The notes below the pieces were generated by a model, which ran no database searches, had not been told where the DNA came from, and saw nothing but the letters and a program-made list of their open reading frames with translations. From Parapristionchus giblindavisi (lineage: Eukaryota; Nematoda; Chromadorea; Rhabditida; Diplogasteridae): a stretch of 64,000 nt of DNA. The stretch spans positions 186,001 through 250,000 of the forward strand of contig CALSFV010000335.1 in the NCBI GenBank assembly GCA_943737045.1, written 5' to 3'. Of the stretch, positions 10,501-21,918 are shown piece by piece (the stretch's first letter is position 1; every line of letters begins with the position of its first letter). The position numbers were made by a program, and so were the translations under genes.

Positions 10501-13500
10501 AAAAATCCTTAAAATTAATGAATTCAGAAAACTTGACAATATTTATCTAATGGAAAGCTGTAAAATTTTATAATAGTAATTTTTTCAATCAGGTTAACCT
10601 CCAGGCATGGGTCCGATTTGGCGGCTGCCTTTTTGAATTTATTAAACTTCCCGATAGATTTATCAATACCGAGTCGAGGACATTGATCAAAGTGCATAAA
10701 GTCGTAGGGATCTGAGATAGAAATCCGAGATCTGAGATCAAAGATCATTCTGTGTTACCAGAGATGAGCGAATTGCCGATCATCAAATCGGAGAGACCCT
10801 TGGCCACAATGCATCCAATAATCAGCAGAGCTGCATTGAGCAGGAACGATTTCCAATGTTTCTAGAATGTATATGGTATTATATTTCATTGATTTAAAAA
10901 AAATAAAAGAAAAAATATAAAAAAATAGAAACGATAGGAAAAAATATGGCCCGTATTGATTTCATAAAATATTGGACATCCTTACAATTTCATATAAAAT
11001 TCGTTTCAGCAGCATGAAGCGCAGACGTTGGAAGAACAATGGGACTCCTGATAGTCGCTCACCTGAAAAGATCAAAGATCAAAGTTGAAAAAAGAAAGAT
11101 CAAAGATCAAAGGTCATGATTACCGTTACGCACGATAAGCGAATCTAACGTTGACTTGACTTCCTCGTCACGATTCGTCTCTCCTGTCATTTCACCGACT
11201 CTGCAAATTTTAAAATATTATTATCGATTTTTTAAAAAATTTCAAGTGTAGTATCGATTACTTCAAGAAGACTTGTTCAAGCGTATTCAGTTGCAGGCCG
11301 AAGCTCTGTAGATCGAGTGACGCAAGGGCATCTTCGAGACGTTTGAACAGTTCAGGAAACCTGGAAAACACAAATGAATAAGAAATAAAATATAATTCCC
11401 TATCAGGTAGAGCACTGCTATCCCTAGCCTAGCAGTGAATTACCTGATGGGGAATATTTCCCCCCTGGAGTATCGTATTGCTAGAGAAACGAGCGATTTT
11501 TTTTTTAAAAAAACGGGCATTGTTCCCTCTGCGAGAATCAGCGTAGCTCACTTTGGATGCTGGTCTCTGGGCATGAATATCTCGAACTGCTCCCCGTGTT
11601 GCCTTTCGATCTTAGCCTCAGATATCGTAGTCTACAAATCAAAGATCAAAGATCAAGGATCAATTCTTAAAAATACAAAACCTTGACGAATTCGAGCGTC
11701 TTGTTTGCAGTGTCCGAGAGAGAAGTCGGGTAGGTGACTACGCACGACAGAATGTACCCAGCACCGAATCTGGAACAGACCAAACTTCAAAGATCAAAGA
11801 TCAAACATACTGTTGGTTCAGATATTGGGGAGTGCCCCGGGCGACAACTTTTCCATGCGCCATAATCGCCACATTATCTCCTAATCTTTCAGCTTCATCA
11901 GTATAGTGAGTGGTTAGCAGGAATGTCCTACAACGAAGACTTCGGTATACGGTATAAGGTATACGGTAGATCGTTATCGATCGATGAGTGTACCGTTCTT
12001 TCTTCTGCTGATCTACGAGTAGGGTTTCGATGTCTCGTCTGGCTCCGGTGTCCATGCCTGCGGTCGGTTCGTCGAGGAGGATCACGCGACGGTTTCCTGA
12101 AGATATCCACTGATTTACTTTTCATCGTACAACCGTCTCCGGCCTAATCTCCGGTCCCGCATTTAAAGTCCTCTATCGCTTTCTTTGTTTACGAGATTGC
12201 TCGAGTGTAAAATTAGCTCGGGTGTGCCATTAACTAACTATTTATCTGTCGTATGTCTACGACAGTCCACGTGGACCATTAAAGGGAGAGAAACCTTTGT
12301 CAAATATCGTAACCTAATCAACAGCCAGAAATCTTTTCGAGAATTTATGGTGCGAATTATTAAATTTTCAAAGCTTTTACTATATTTCATCGTTTTCCAA
12401 ATGTTTGTTTACGTAGGGTTTTCAAAAAAAATATAAGAAATAAATAAAAATTGGCTGAGAAAAATAGCTTTGTAAAAACGTGGAAAAAAATCAGTTCATG
12501 ATAAACTTCGTGGGTGGGTACTTCTGTAAGAAAAAAGTCATCTAAAATATGACTCTGGCTTTAAATATTTTCTATCAAAGTTTTTCCGTGCGGGAGTTAG
12601 ATGATTCAACCCGTTTCACTGACGGAGGTTACTCTCTCTTTAACAATGGAAAATGATTGCATAATAATAATGACAATAGCAATGCCAATGACTATAATTG
12701 CTATACCAATCAGGGCCATGATGACACACAGCTTCCGTTTCATTCCACCTGACAGTTTAGACGTGATCTAAATATACAATTAATGTAAATGAGTATAAAT
12801 TTTCAGGGCTTACCATATTCCTCTTCTCATCTAGATTCAACAACTTCAATAATTCCTCGCTCTCCTCCCACCAGTCATTATCAGCGCCCTTCAGCATTGC
12901 GTAAAAAAAGATGTGCTCATCGACCTAAATTTTTTGAAACATATTAGGTTGTCCTATTAATTCACTTTTTTCATGTCTGAATCCTTCCGACAGCCCAATC
13001 TTAAAGATGGCCAGAGACCCACGAGTTTTTTCGTAATAAGACTGTTCGGATAGTATTATAGAGATTCATCACACGAATCGAAAGACATATCTGATATTAA
13101 TTACCGATATGTTTAAAGTTCACTAGGAGCATTGAAAGTACAACTTTCAAGGCATGTAGAGAGTGCTCATCGAATTTGCATACTTTCTCTCTCATTTTCT
13201 CATTATCCCTTACGCCAATTACCATATAATATAAACAATAGCCCGCATGCTTATCGTGGCGGGAGTCAGTCATGTCAACTCATGGGTCCCCTTCTTTAAG
13301 CCTTTATTGTGCTTTTAGCATGGTTTCAATAAGCTTTGCTAGACGTTAGAAAATGCAACAATTGGAAGAAGACGTCAAATCTACGGTACATTATAATATT
13401 ATTATATTTTAAAATTAAATTATCAATTAAATACTAACCGTGAGCATAGGAAACAGCGGATTATACTGTGGACAGAATCCAACACTGGCGCCTTCACCGA

Positions 13501-16500
13501 AACTGGAAGAAGATAAATCAAAAAAGAATTAGCGTATTAAGAAATCTATTCATGAAATAACTACCGTATCTCTCCAGAACTAGGCTTGGTCATGCCAGAC
13601 AGCATGGCGAACGTGGTACTCTTTCCCGCTCCATTGTGACCGAGAAGAGCTGTGACCTGGGTAATCAATCGATAAATATATTTATTTAATGACAAAAGAA
13701 TGTCCAGGAGAGGAATGTATAACATATACAGTATAAGGACAGAAAAGAGATAGATGGATAAATATGCTAAACCATAAGATATTCATTGGTGAAGAAGTAC
13801 AGTTTTTGTAACACTGAGCTATCGAAATTTTTGTTCACAAAAATTATTGTTGCTTCGACCTTTATGCAAAAATTGAGTGGTGGAGACAAGGTCACTTGTT
13901 CCCATTTTTCTTTCATATTGCATATACTAACCTGTCCTCTATGAACCTTCAAGTTGACACCACGGACGGCTCTCGGACCGCCAGGCCATTTCTTCTGGAC
14001 GTTTATCATCTGAACAAAGATCAAAGATCAAAAATCAAAGATCATAGAGCCATGAGTCTTATCTAACCTCAATATCGACAGGTCTTTGGCTACTGATCGC
14101 ATCGTCTTCGTTCTTTAGCAGCTTCTCACTGTCCTTTTCGGATATCTGGAACCAATCAATATTATTTTTTATCAAAAAATAATCATTTAATTAAATTAAT
14201 TTAATCTAATTAATTAAACAAAAATCAGGATAATCATTACATGCTTGTTGCTGCGTATCATGAGTTTGATCTTAGCCCAGATTCCATCCGTGGATTTGTA
14301 CCAGCTGATCAGCAGGCCCAATGAGATGAAGAGTACTGCAAATTCATCATCGCTCTTTAAGAAGGTACCTACATAATTTTATAGGCTTAATTGAAACTGT
14401 CCACTCCCATTCAGTGTAATAGCTGGGGTGGTGGTGTTTTAACACCTTTTTTCTCTGTATCTAGCTTCTATTACTTACCCGTATCAGCAATCATGATCAC
14501 CAACGCTGTTCCATACGTAACGACGTACGAGGACTCGGCGAAGATATTCACTGATTGCCCTGAAATATCGATTTTCTGTGTCTATAAGCAATTACTCAAA
14601 TTCCGCGCCTATAAAGCGACACTAATTTAAGTCTCTCCACTCTGGCAATGCTCTCTCGCTTTTGTTGTCTACGAGAGAGTGTTGCCAGAGCGTATAGTAA
14701 AATTAGCTCGTTGTGTACCTTTAAGGCAAGCCTCGATGAGCGAATCGATAACATGCGATAGCGCATAGCCCGGATGGATAGAGGTAGCAATCGCTAAGGC
14801 GATCTTGTTCCGGCTAACCGGCATGAAGTGCGCAAGAACGTTGCCTATGATGCAGAACATCAGAGTGGCTGCAAGGATAGATCTTTTATCATTAGTCCTT
14901 AATTATTGATTTTTTTTTTAAATTAATAATCGTATTTGAGATTGCTCAAGTGTAATGATCTTTGATCTTTGATCTCTCACCCATCGATGCGGCATTGACC
15001 GACTTGAAAATGGAAGCAATCATCGTGGACATAGCGACGAGTGAGATCGAGTACAGCAAATAGGCCACATAAAAGTATCCGCCAAATTGGCCCTGATACA
15101 AATATTAAATCAGTTTTCGATCGCATCGATTACGATTTATTATTTTACGATTTATTTATTAGATATTTATTAGATTACGATCTAGATTACGATTCGATTT
15201 ACAGTAACCCACAGTGATGGCAAAGAACACTCCGATGGCAATTGTAGTTGGCAACACTTTGATGACGGAGTAGATAATGTGATGGGCGAGGTACACACCG
15301 CGAGTCATGCCCATGACGAAGAGAAAAGCCTAAACCATAGATTATTATTTTTACAAATTCAAATAAACCATTTTCAGGATTTTTCTCAACTATGCATTTG
15401 AGGACATTGTTTGAAAAGTGGTTTACACTATGCGTTTCCTCATATTGAAATTAGGATATCTTAGTTAAAGTATCGAAACATTGAAAGTATCAATGTCATC
15501 AAGGTTTGTTTGTTCATAGATATCAGAGAGAGTGTGTCATTTGTAGAGAGTTCAGAGAAAGAATCTACTCACCTGAATATTGGATTCTCGCTCCGAAGCG
15601 ATCTCTCGTGCCAGATTGACACAGATGATGAGAGGACCGAGGCAGAGGATGACAATCACCCATCGAAGCGCCTGAATCAGGTTCACTCACACACAAAATT
15701 TTAAAAAAGGAACACTGCGAGCTCATGCGAAACTCTCCGCTCTGACCAAACTCTTTCGCTTTCATTATCTGCAAGAGAGTATTGAAAATGTGGAGAGTAA
15801 AATTATCTAGGGGAGGGACCCTTAAAAATGTAAAATAATATGTACTCTATGATGGACGATTGCTATAATGTAAAAAAGAGTTGATAAAGTGTTGTACATT
15901 TAAATTTGGAGTTTGAATTTATTGATTTAAGCAATACGTTCATTGTTCTTGTGAATGCTACATGAAAATCATTACCAACGCTCCGGGTTGTTTATCCCGC
16001 TGGAAATAGGATTCAGGTGCGCGCAGCAGTCGATAATGCATGTTCATTGTTTTGTTCTGAAATATTTTAAACCTGGTTTGTAAAGTATGATATAGTGCAA
16101 TTACCGTAAGATGATTGTTGAGGTCGAATAACAAAGCGAAGTTGGACTTCTCGAAGGCTTAAATTGAGCTACTGAATTTAATAATTGCGACAAATCAATA
16201 TTAAAAAGTGGATGTTAATTGTAAATTTCAAGTTTTGCACACCATAGTGAGCTTTTGTTAATTTTTGCACTGGTAATTTTTAATCACTATAACACATTTT
16301 TTATAGTTTTGAACTTTTTATTTTTGATTTTTTTATAATTTTCAACGTTTACCTATAGAAGGGTACTCCTGCCCAACCGGGTCAATTCTTTGTTGCACCA
16401 ATTCATTCGTAATCGGATAGTACTTGATGAATTCAGGTCGAATGGCCGCGCCTCTTAAATCAAAGTCGAACGCAGCTCCTTTCTGCAGTTGAGACAGAAT

Positions 16501-18560
16501 TTTTTCATGCGTTGCGGTCGCGTACGCGGTCTTACCTTCGATACGAGTTCAGACTTGAGAAACTCTGTAGACAGTCGGAGTTTGAGCGAATCAATGGAGG
16601 TGAAATCGACCATTCTAAATTAACTCATACTATTCAAATAATTTTTAAAAAATTTAAAAAAAATAAAAATAATTTTTAAAAAATACATATCATCGTAGAA
16701 TGCTTTTTTCAGCCCGTCCTTTTTAATCTTCTGTGGAATGCAGCCGTGGCGTCGACTGAATATATACTTATACAGTACAGCCCGGTCGTGTTTTGTACAC
16801 ATTCTGCGCTGCGCACCGCTGCGGGGCGCATTTGGACGCATCATTTATTTCCTTTGCGTATGAATATTTTTGAATTCTCAAAGTCTTAATCATGAGTTTC
16901 CGTGATAAAAAGTTCTTTTAATGACTAAAGAAACTGAAACAAAATTTTTATTAATGAGAAAAAACAATTAAAAGGCAAATCACACTGGTCCGAAAATGAT
17001 GGGTACTGTAAATTTTAAAATAGGTCTTGCGGCGATCGAGCGATCGATGCGCAATATTACAGTATACATTTCAAGTAAATTAATAGTGATCATTTTCGGA
17101 CCAGTGTGATTTGCCTTTTAATTGTTTTTTCTCATTAATAAAAATTTTGTTTCAGTTTCTTTAGTCATTAAAAGAACTTTTTATCACGGAAACTCATGAT
17201 TAAGACTTTGAGAATTCAAAAATATACATACGCAAAGGAAATAAATGATGCGTCCAAATGCGCCCCGCAGCGGTGCGCAGCGCAGAATGTGTACAAAACA
17301 CGACCGGGCTGTACTGTATATTATTCTATATTCAAAAACAAAGAATAAACGGAAAATTTCGAATGCTTCTTATGAAAGCAACATCGCCTCTCCTAGCTAA
17401 TTTGAAACTCTCCGCGCTGGCTTCACTCTCTTGTAGTCACAGGAAACGAGAGAGCATTGCAGAGGAGAGAATTTCAAATCAGCTCTGGCTGTCAATTTGA
17501 TGAGAAGAGAATACAACTCTATATCATACCAGAAGTTATTCATGAACGATTCCACTTCGTCGCACTGATCTTCATTGCATCTGCAAAATTCATTTTATTA
17601 GCTTTTTTTGTTGCTTTTTCACGTTCTCATTGTATTATTTATTGATTTTTTACTAAAATAATCAATAAATATTCCAAAAATTCGGTCAAACTCACACGTA
17701 TTTGGCGGTTAGCGTCATCATCGATACGACGTCATCGCCTGTAGCAGTAATGAAATAAACAGATAATTGTGGCTGTATGTGAGTGAGGATCGAAAGGGAC
17801 ATGCAAATATGGTCTATTCATTGAATTTTCAATGTGATTATGTCATTTTTTAAAATTTTTACACGACCAAGTGTAATATGAACAATATATGTATTTTTAT
17901 CAATATATAATAAATCGTACCATCTAGACCCGTGATTATATAGTCCATGTATGCACTCGCATTGTAGCGATTGATAGAAACAGGTTCGTAAATCGGCTCG
18001 GGAATCTGAAATTTTAAAAATATTATTATTAAGGAAATTAAATTTTTGTGAACCTCCGCTCTCTTCATGCGCATGTCATCGGCTTCTTGGTAGACACTCT
18101 GAAATAAGCGCAAATATAGGGTAAATACTATTATTATTATTACAGGAAATTTGTCAAAATACTTACCTTGCATAAGAGAATGAGGAATATGGAGCAGAAC
18201 GGAAGCAAGAGCTGGAAATGAAACACTGGAGAGCGGTAATTAAAAATTTAGATTTAAAAATTTCTCACTTTTCCAACTCTACATTTAAAGGCAAACCCAG
18301 CGCTAATTTGAAACTGTCCTCTCTGGCAATGCTCTCTCTTTGTATACCAGATAGCGTTGCCAGGGTGGAAAGTAAAATCATATCGGGATTGTGCCTTCAT
18401 CCTCATCTATTATATTAGACCCGCTTAGAGCACTTGTTCGATCCACGTTACTGAATTACAGTAAATCATTCTAAAATATTACCTCGAACGACGTCCAAAC
18501 GAGCGATCGTCTCGAAGTATTGAAGCATTTCCAGAGCAGAAGTCGAAGTTGGAGTAGCAT
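7515..18560 (-). CDS. ABCA-type ABC transporter lacking NBD2 (40-exon model)
   Basis: Likely ABCA-family lipid transporter. Exons in order: 18483-18560, 18167-18211, 18054-18098, 17921-18005, 17698-17738, 17530-17564, 16687-16755, 16536-16614, 16353-16482, 16105-16157, 15976-16056, 15573-15671, 15213-15329, 14981-15092, 14719-14868, 14479-14559, 14241-14335, 14068-14145, 13932-14009, 13565-13656, 13439-13502, 12814-12924, 12707-12767, 11994-12096, 11811-11927, 11682-11769, 11552-11631, 11262-11360, 11124-11200, 10986-11062, 10759-10861, 10599-10711, 10391-10477, 9292-9360, 9164-9235, 8924-9025, 8724-8860, 8267-8378, 8067-8162, 7515-7562. They sum to 3459 bases (1152 codons) with consistent phases. 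The start is MLLQLRLLLWKCF, typical of ABCA N-termini. TMD1 lies at about residues 247-465. NBD1 has Walker A GHNGAGKST (~523), Q-loop CPQYNP, signature SGGMKRKL (~612), Walker B VILLDEPTAGMD (~631) and H-loop TTH (~668). TMD2 follows at about 989-1105. The last exon, ASLEDAFISAVAGST, resembles the end of NBD2; the rest of NBD2 is missing. Confidence 0.85.
7600..7660. repeat. Hairpin MITE family, fragment
   Basis: Half-copy (CTCTCTGCTATCACATTG..TTCTTTGTCGACGAGAGC) in the last intron of the ABC gene. Confidence 0.5.
7744..7985 (-). mobile_element. CR1-like 3' end fragment in the last ABC intron
   Basis: About 240 bases of the same CR1-like 3' UTR as at 30187, minus strand. They include the block GGACCGTTCAGATCCATGTG and end in GTGTATCAAATAAATAAAAA on the element's strand. 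It sits where exons for NBD2 of the ABC transporter would be expected. Confidence 0.8.
8166..8250. repeat. GATCAAA heptamer tracts (ABC introns)
   Basis: Two imperfect heptamer runs in one small intron. Similar runs occur near 8875-8915, 9243-9280, 9365, 11068-11115, 11636-11662, 11787-11805, 14013-14045 and 14955-14978, nearly always within a few tens of bases of a splice site. Confidence 0.7.
9515..9580. repeat. Hairpin MITE family, copy split by another transposon
   Basis: Left and central part of a hairpin MITE (CGAATTTGAAATTCTCCGC..GAGAGTGTTGACAGTGCGGAAA). Its right end continues at 10320 after the element at 9581-10319, whose 8-bp target duplication TGCGGAAA comes from this MITE. Confidence 0.75.
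9581..10319. mobile_element. 739-bp long-TIR element with 8-bp target duplication
   Basis: Inverted ends GGTGGGCATACA / TGTATGCCCACC extend into arms of about 340 bases, rich in short repeats of GGTTACAAATT or its complement. Flanked by perfect 8-bp repeats TGCGGAAA at 9573-9580 and 10320-10327. No transposase. The GG start and 8-bp duplication fit Merlin better than the usual hAT ends, but this is inference. It lies in an intron of the ABC gene. Confidence 0.8.
12145..12240. repeat. Hairpin MITE family copy (ABC intron)
   Basis: Contains TATCGCTTTCTTTGTTTACGAGA and a right arm GTAAAATTAGCTCGGGTGTGCC. It lies in the long intron that splits NBD1 between the signature and Walker B motifs. The left arm is poorly preserved. 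Confidence 0.6.
14612..14722. repeat. Hairpin MITE family copy abutting a splice donor
   Basis: Well-preserved copy: CTCTCCACTCTGGCAATGC, loop GCTTTTGTTGTCTACGAGAG, right arm TTGCCAGAGCGTATAGTAAA, then TTAGCTCGTTGTGTACCTTTAA. It fills most of a 159-base ABC-gene intron. The donor (minus-strand AAAG|GTACAC) lies inside the MITE terminus. Confidence 0.75.
15720..15825. repeat. Hairpin MITE family copy (ABC intron)
   Basis: Left arm AAACTCTCCGCTCTGACCAA, right arm ATGTGGAGAGTAAAATTATC, then AGGGGAGGGACCCTTAA. Intron between exons 15573-15671 and 15976-16056. Confidence 0.7.
16773..17316. mobile_element. 544-bp Tc1/mariner-type foldback MITE
   Basis: Near-identical inverted arms of about 235 bases begin and end with CAGTACAGCCCGGTCGTG and its complement, flanked on both sides by TA. 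The centre is about 80 bases. TA target and CAGT ends fit Tc1/mariner. No transposase. Inserted in an ABC-gene intron, 17 bases upstream of the exon at 16687-16755. Confidence 0.85.
17385..17490. repeat. Hairpin MITE family copy (ABC intron)
   Basis: AGCTAATTTGAAACTCTCCG left arm, AGAGAGCATTGCAGAGGAG right arm. Same intron as the foldback element at 16773. Confidence 0.65.
18285..18400. repeat. Hairpin MITE family copy (first ABC intron)
   Basis: Starts TTTAAAGGCAAACCCAGCGC and ends ATCGGGATTGTGCCTTC, with hairpin arms CTCTGGCAATGCTCTCTC and TAGCGTTGCCAGGGTGG. It preserves the family termini well. Confidence 0.7.
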
Positions 18561-19086
18561 CACAGCCTCAGGGAGATGACATCAATGGGTATGGACAAGA
18601 TACAGAAAAGCGGACAGAATGTCAGACAGATTCAGGGCAGAAGAAACCGAGAAACCGCTCTGCTAGACAACAGATGAGTTGAATAAAAGGAACCAGACAT
18701 AGGACATATCCAATAGTGCATGGAGACAATGAAATGCCCTTGTAATTCGATTATTATGAATTTAAGTACATTCATTATACAAAAGTGCATGCGATTTTGC
18801 ATGCTTTTCATTTGCATGCATGCCGGCATTGTTCTCATTATATGGTAATCTCTTTTTCATATACTTCGAGCTATAAATTCGAAAAGACGTAGAGTCTCCG
18901 AGCAATGAAGATATTGAGAGATGCGCATTTAATCAATATTCCATGACGCAACTTGAACGATTTCCTTAATATATCTCATTTAGATTACACCTCGATCATT
19001 CTGGTCTCAGTCCTCGTCGGTATCCTCATCCTCACCGGAGCCAAGAACGCCGTCTGCCATCATTGACGTCGTCGCTCCTCCACGAT
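18561..19086. other. Presumed upstream region of the ABC gene
   Basis: No exon with usable splice sites was found upstream of the start codon at 18558-18560. The stretch probably holds the promoter and 5' UTR, but no motif can be named with confidence. Confidence 0.4.
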
Positions 19087-19312
<226 letters not shown>

Positions 19313-19356
19313 AACATTTCGTTCATCGACGACGATGAGAAGTAGATTCTCTGTTA

Positions 19357-19554
19357 TTTCCAAACTAGTAGTTTACTTATGTTACGTCACAGACTAGCAG
19401 TTTGCTGTTAGTTTACTACAAGTGAAAGAACATTTGACGAAATGCATTACATTATTATACACCACTTGCAGTAAAATTTTGGTTAAATAGCCGTAGACTT
19501 GCAAGTCTACGGCTAGTGGGAATGATAAGTAAACTGATAAGTACTAGTTTGAAA
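19357..19554. mobile_element. 198-bp MITE with central palindrome
   Basis: Ends TTTCCAAACTAGTAGTTTAC and GTAAACTGATAAGTACTAGTTTGAAA are imperfect inverted repeats. A perfect 22-base palindrome, CCGTAGACTTG followed by its mirror, lies at 19490-19511. No ORF. Confidence 0.65.
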
Positions 19555-19700
19555 ATAAAAAAAAATATAAAATACTAAAGTTGATGTTTGGTCTTTATTC
19601 TAATATTACACCCGATGTTGTTTGTTTGTTGTTGATAAAATTACACATTATTAGAAATTGTTTTTATGTACATACACAAACAATAAATAGATACACTAAT

Positions 19701-20046
19701 TAAAGGTGGAGACCCGCGAATGATCATGCAAATCTCTTATATCTCGCTTATGCAAGTGTCTAGTGATATGCAAGAAGATAGGGAGACTACTTATCGTTCC
19801 CTTAGCATAGTGGTAAAACTTCGGACTAGAAAGCGCATGGTCGCGGTTTCGAATCCTATTGCCGAACTTTCCTATTTTCAAAAAGCGCGCCTTTGCCTGA
19901 GTTTGATAGCATGATTCATTCATGATTCTAGCGATCAATAAGCTGAATTAGCATAAAATAAATAGTGTACGGTATGTATAACAACTTTTGCTATCATTCT
20001 GTCTTCACAGTTTGTTCACGAAAATATTCGCGGGAGTCCACCTTTA
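19701..20046. mobile_element. Inverted-repeat element with tRNA-like core, copy C
   Basis: Best copy: TAAAGGTGGAGACCCGCGAAT at the left, ATTCGCGGGAGTCCACCTTTA at the right. The core, about 19796-19868, has a clear A box (TTAGCATAGTGGTAAAA) and B box (GGTTTCGAATCC) typical of tRNA genes, but the acceptor and anticodon stems are decayed. The right end stops 4 bases from the stop codon of the minus-strand gene at 20051. Confidence 0.75.
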
Positions 20047-20050
20047 ACTT

Positions 20051-21052
20051 CTATTCGTCTTTATGACGACTATTTCGCCGTCTCCTCCTTTCGACCATCA
20101 TAGTAGTGCTTTTAAAGCAAAATCCTTGCTGAAAAGAAAATGATTTAGCCTAAAGTATTACTCAATTAAACATATCCTGTCTTATTTACGGGCAGCCTGT
20201 TGCCATTCATCACGATTGTTGCGGGCATCTCTGAAAAATTACACATGATTATTGAAAAAGAATTTGAAACAGGCTGATTTAAAAGAGGTATAATGATAGA
20301 CTAGTACTCGACTATATGTATGGTTTGAGTATTGTGGAGGGATATAATTTGAAACTCTCCGCTCTGGCCACACTCTCTCGCTTTCTTTGTCTACGATTCA
20401 GCGTTGACAGAGCGGAGAGTGAAATTAGCTTTGGGGTGTTCCTTTAAGGAGATATGCCGAGCGGGGCGCCGGCTATACTCCTCTTTTTCAAAGATGTTCG
20501 TTATGAACTCATTGGTCTACATAGACATCCATTGAGGGAAAGAGTAAACTAAACAAGTTTGAAATAATGAACATTACTCGCCAACATTATTTTCGTCATA
20601 GTCGAATGATATAAAATTTGCAGCATGTAGTAAAAGTACACTCCATCGTTCGGCCATTGTAGGTGGCCTGAAAATATGACACTTAAATATTTTACGCGTT
20701 GGTTAGTTAAAAAGATAAAGAGAAAGTAACCTCTCTCAATGGTCTCTTCGACGCGCAATGCTTTCTCGTTGTTGGAGAACAGCGAAATAGTGTGCACAAT
20801 GAAGAGACCATTGAGAGAGGTTACGCTCCCTATAAATTGCGTCAAAGAAAGGATAGCAGAGGCTATATCAATGAATGTTGGCAAACCGTTAAAACGCGAA
20901 GTAGGGAGGATTTCTGGAAAATACTTAGGGTTGCGACGTCACGTTTGCCGGTAAACGGTTTGCCAACATTCATGGATACCAATACGGAACAAAACAGAGA
21001 GACAACCACTCCATACGAGAGCATAAATGAAAAATGAGTGATAGATCCAAAT
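20051..21052 (-). CDS. Small membrane-protein gene, unknown, 5' end not found
   Basis: Five exons join in one frame: 21007-21052, 20731-20913, 20578-20667, 20190-20230 and 20051-20128 (stop TAG), with mostly TTTCAG-type acceptors. The product contains IYHSFFIYALVWS, FIDIASAILSLTQFIGSVTS and NGLFIVHTISLF, likely membrane helices, then a soluble part (GHLQWPNDGVYFYYMLQILY) and a very basic tail (ERRRRRNSRHK). Family not recognised. The first listed exon rests on a weak acceptor, and the start codon is unplaced. Exon and intron contain inverted repeats (20730-20751 with 20801-20822; 20870-20889 with 20955-20975). A decayed inverted partial copy lies at 22425-22650. Confidence 0.5.
20335..20455. 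repeat. Hairpin MITE family copy
   Basis: ATAATTTGAAACTCTCCGCT left arm, loop CGCTTTCTTTGTCTACGA, right arm GACAGAGCGGAGAGTGAAAT, terminus TTTGGGGTGTTCCTTTAAGG. It lies in an intron of the small membrane-protein gene. Confidence 0.75.
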
Positions 21053-21918
21053 CTATCTCTCCCTACTTGTGTGCACGATTTGCCCAAATACGGGCAAATC
21101 GTGGTTCAAAAACCACTGATTTGCCCATATACCGGCTAGCACTTCCCAGAATAAATCATTTACAAACTATCCCTACGCGGGCAATTTTAATCTCTATGAG
21201 AACCCTTCATATATATTTAAAAAGAGAAATCCTCGTTCAAGTTGTGGCAGCAGTAAAGACCATTCAGAATCATCCTTCAAAATGTCATCCAAATTCCTTT
21301 CAATATTAGCATCTTGACTTTGTAATATTTGGAATAATGATAATATTATAAATTCACCAAAAATGTGTGATTGTTAAAAAAACATATTCAGATACCATTC
21401 GAATAAATAACAACTACTGATACGCATTCAGGATAACTTTATTTAAAGAATTTTCTATATTTCTCTCACCTGTCGCTTTCTTTACGATAGAACAGCTGAA
21501 ACGGTTTTTTTAAATCTTGTTCATACCATTGTACCATAGAGTTTCAAAACACGCAAGCATTTTCCACAGCGAAGGAAAATCACTATTTCTCTGTTATATT
21601 TCGACTTGAAACTTATGCAAAGTGGAGGTGGAACTCGTACATTGATTTGCCAAAATCGTTTGGATAGAAGACGATTCGCTTCCTATCCAATCTTTCTTTT
21701 CTCTTTCACTATGTTTTTAGACTGCACCGGCGCAGATATCAATGGCGTTTTCTTCAAAAAAAAATACCGTAAGATAGTTCGTCAATTCGTGGTGGGTCAA
21801 AATTTCACGTTCAAACATTTTCGGCATTTCAATCAATATTTTTATGAGAAGCTCTCCCTTTAACTCTAATACTCTCTCATCTCCATCATCTTCACTTCTC
21901 ACTCCTTATCTCAATCAT
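21053..21918. other. No gene seen
   Basis: Contains a perfect 12-bp hairpin (CACGATTTGCCC with its complement, 21077-21106) and a second nearby copy of TGATTTGCCC. The 5' exons of the minus-strand gene could lie here, but I could not place them. Confidence 0.4.

Noticed and set aside
11395..11455. Intronic hairpin CTATCAGGTAG..TTACCTGATGGGG as a regulatory RNA
   Set aside because: A single short hairpin without a known motif or second copy; not distinguishable from chance.
19796..19868. Functional tRNA gene
   Set aside because: A and B boxes are present, but the acceptor and anticodon stems do not pair properly and it lies inside a transposon.
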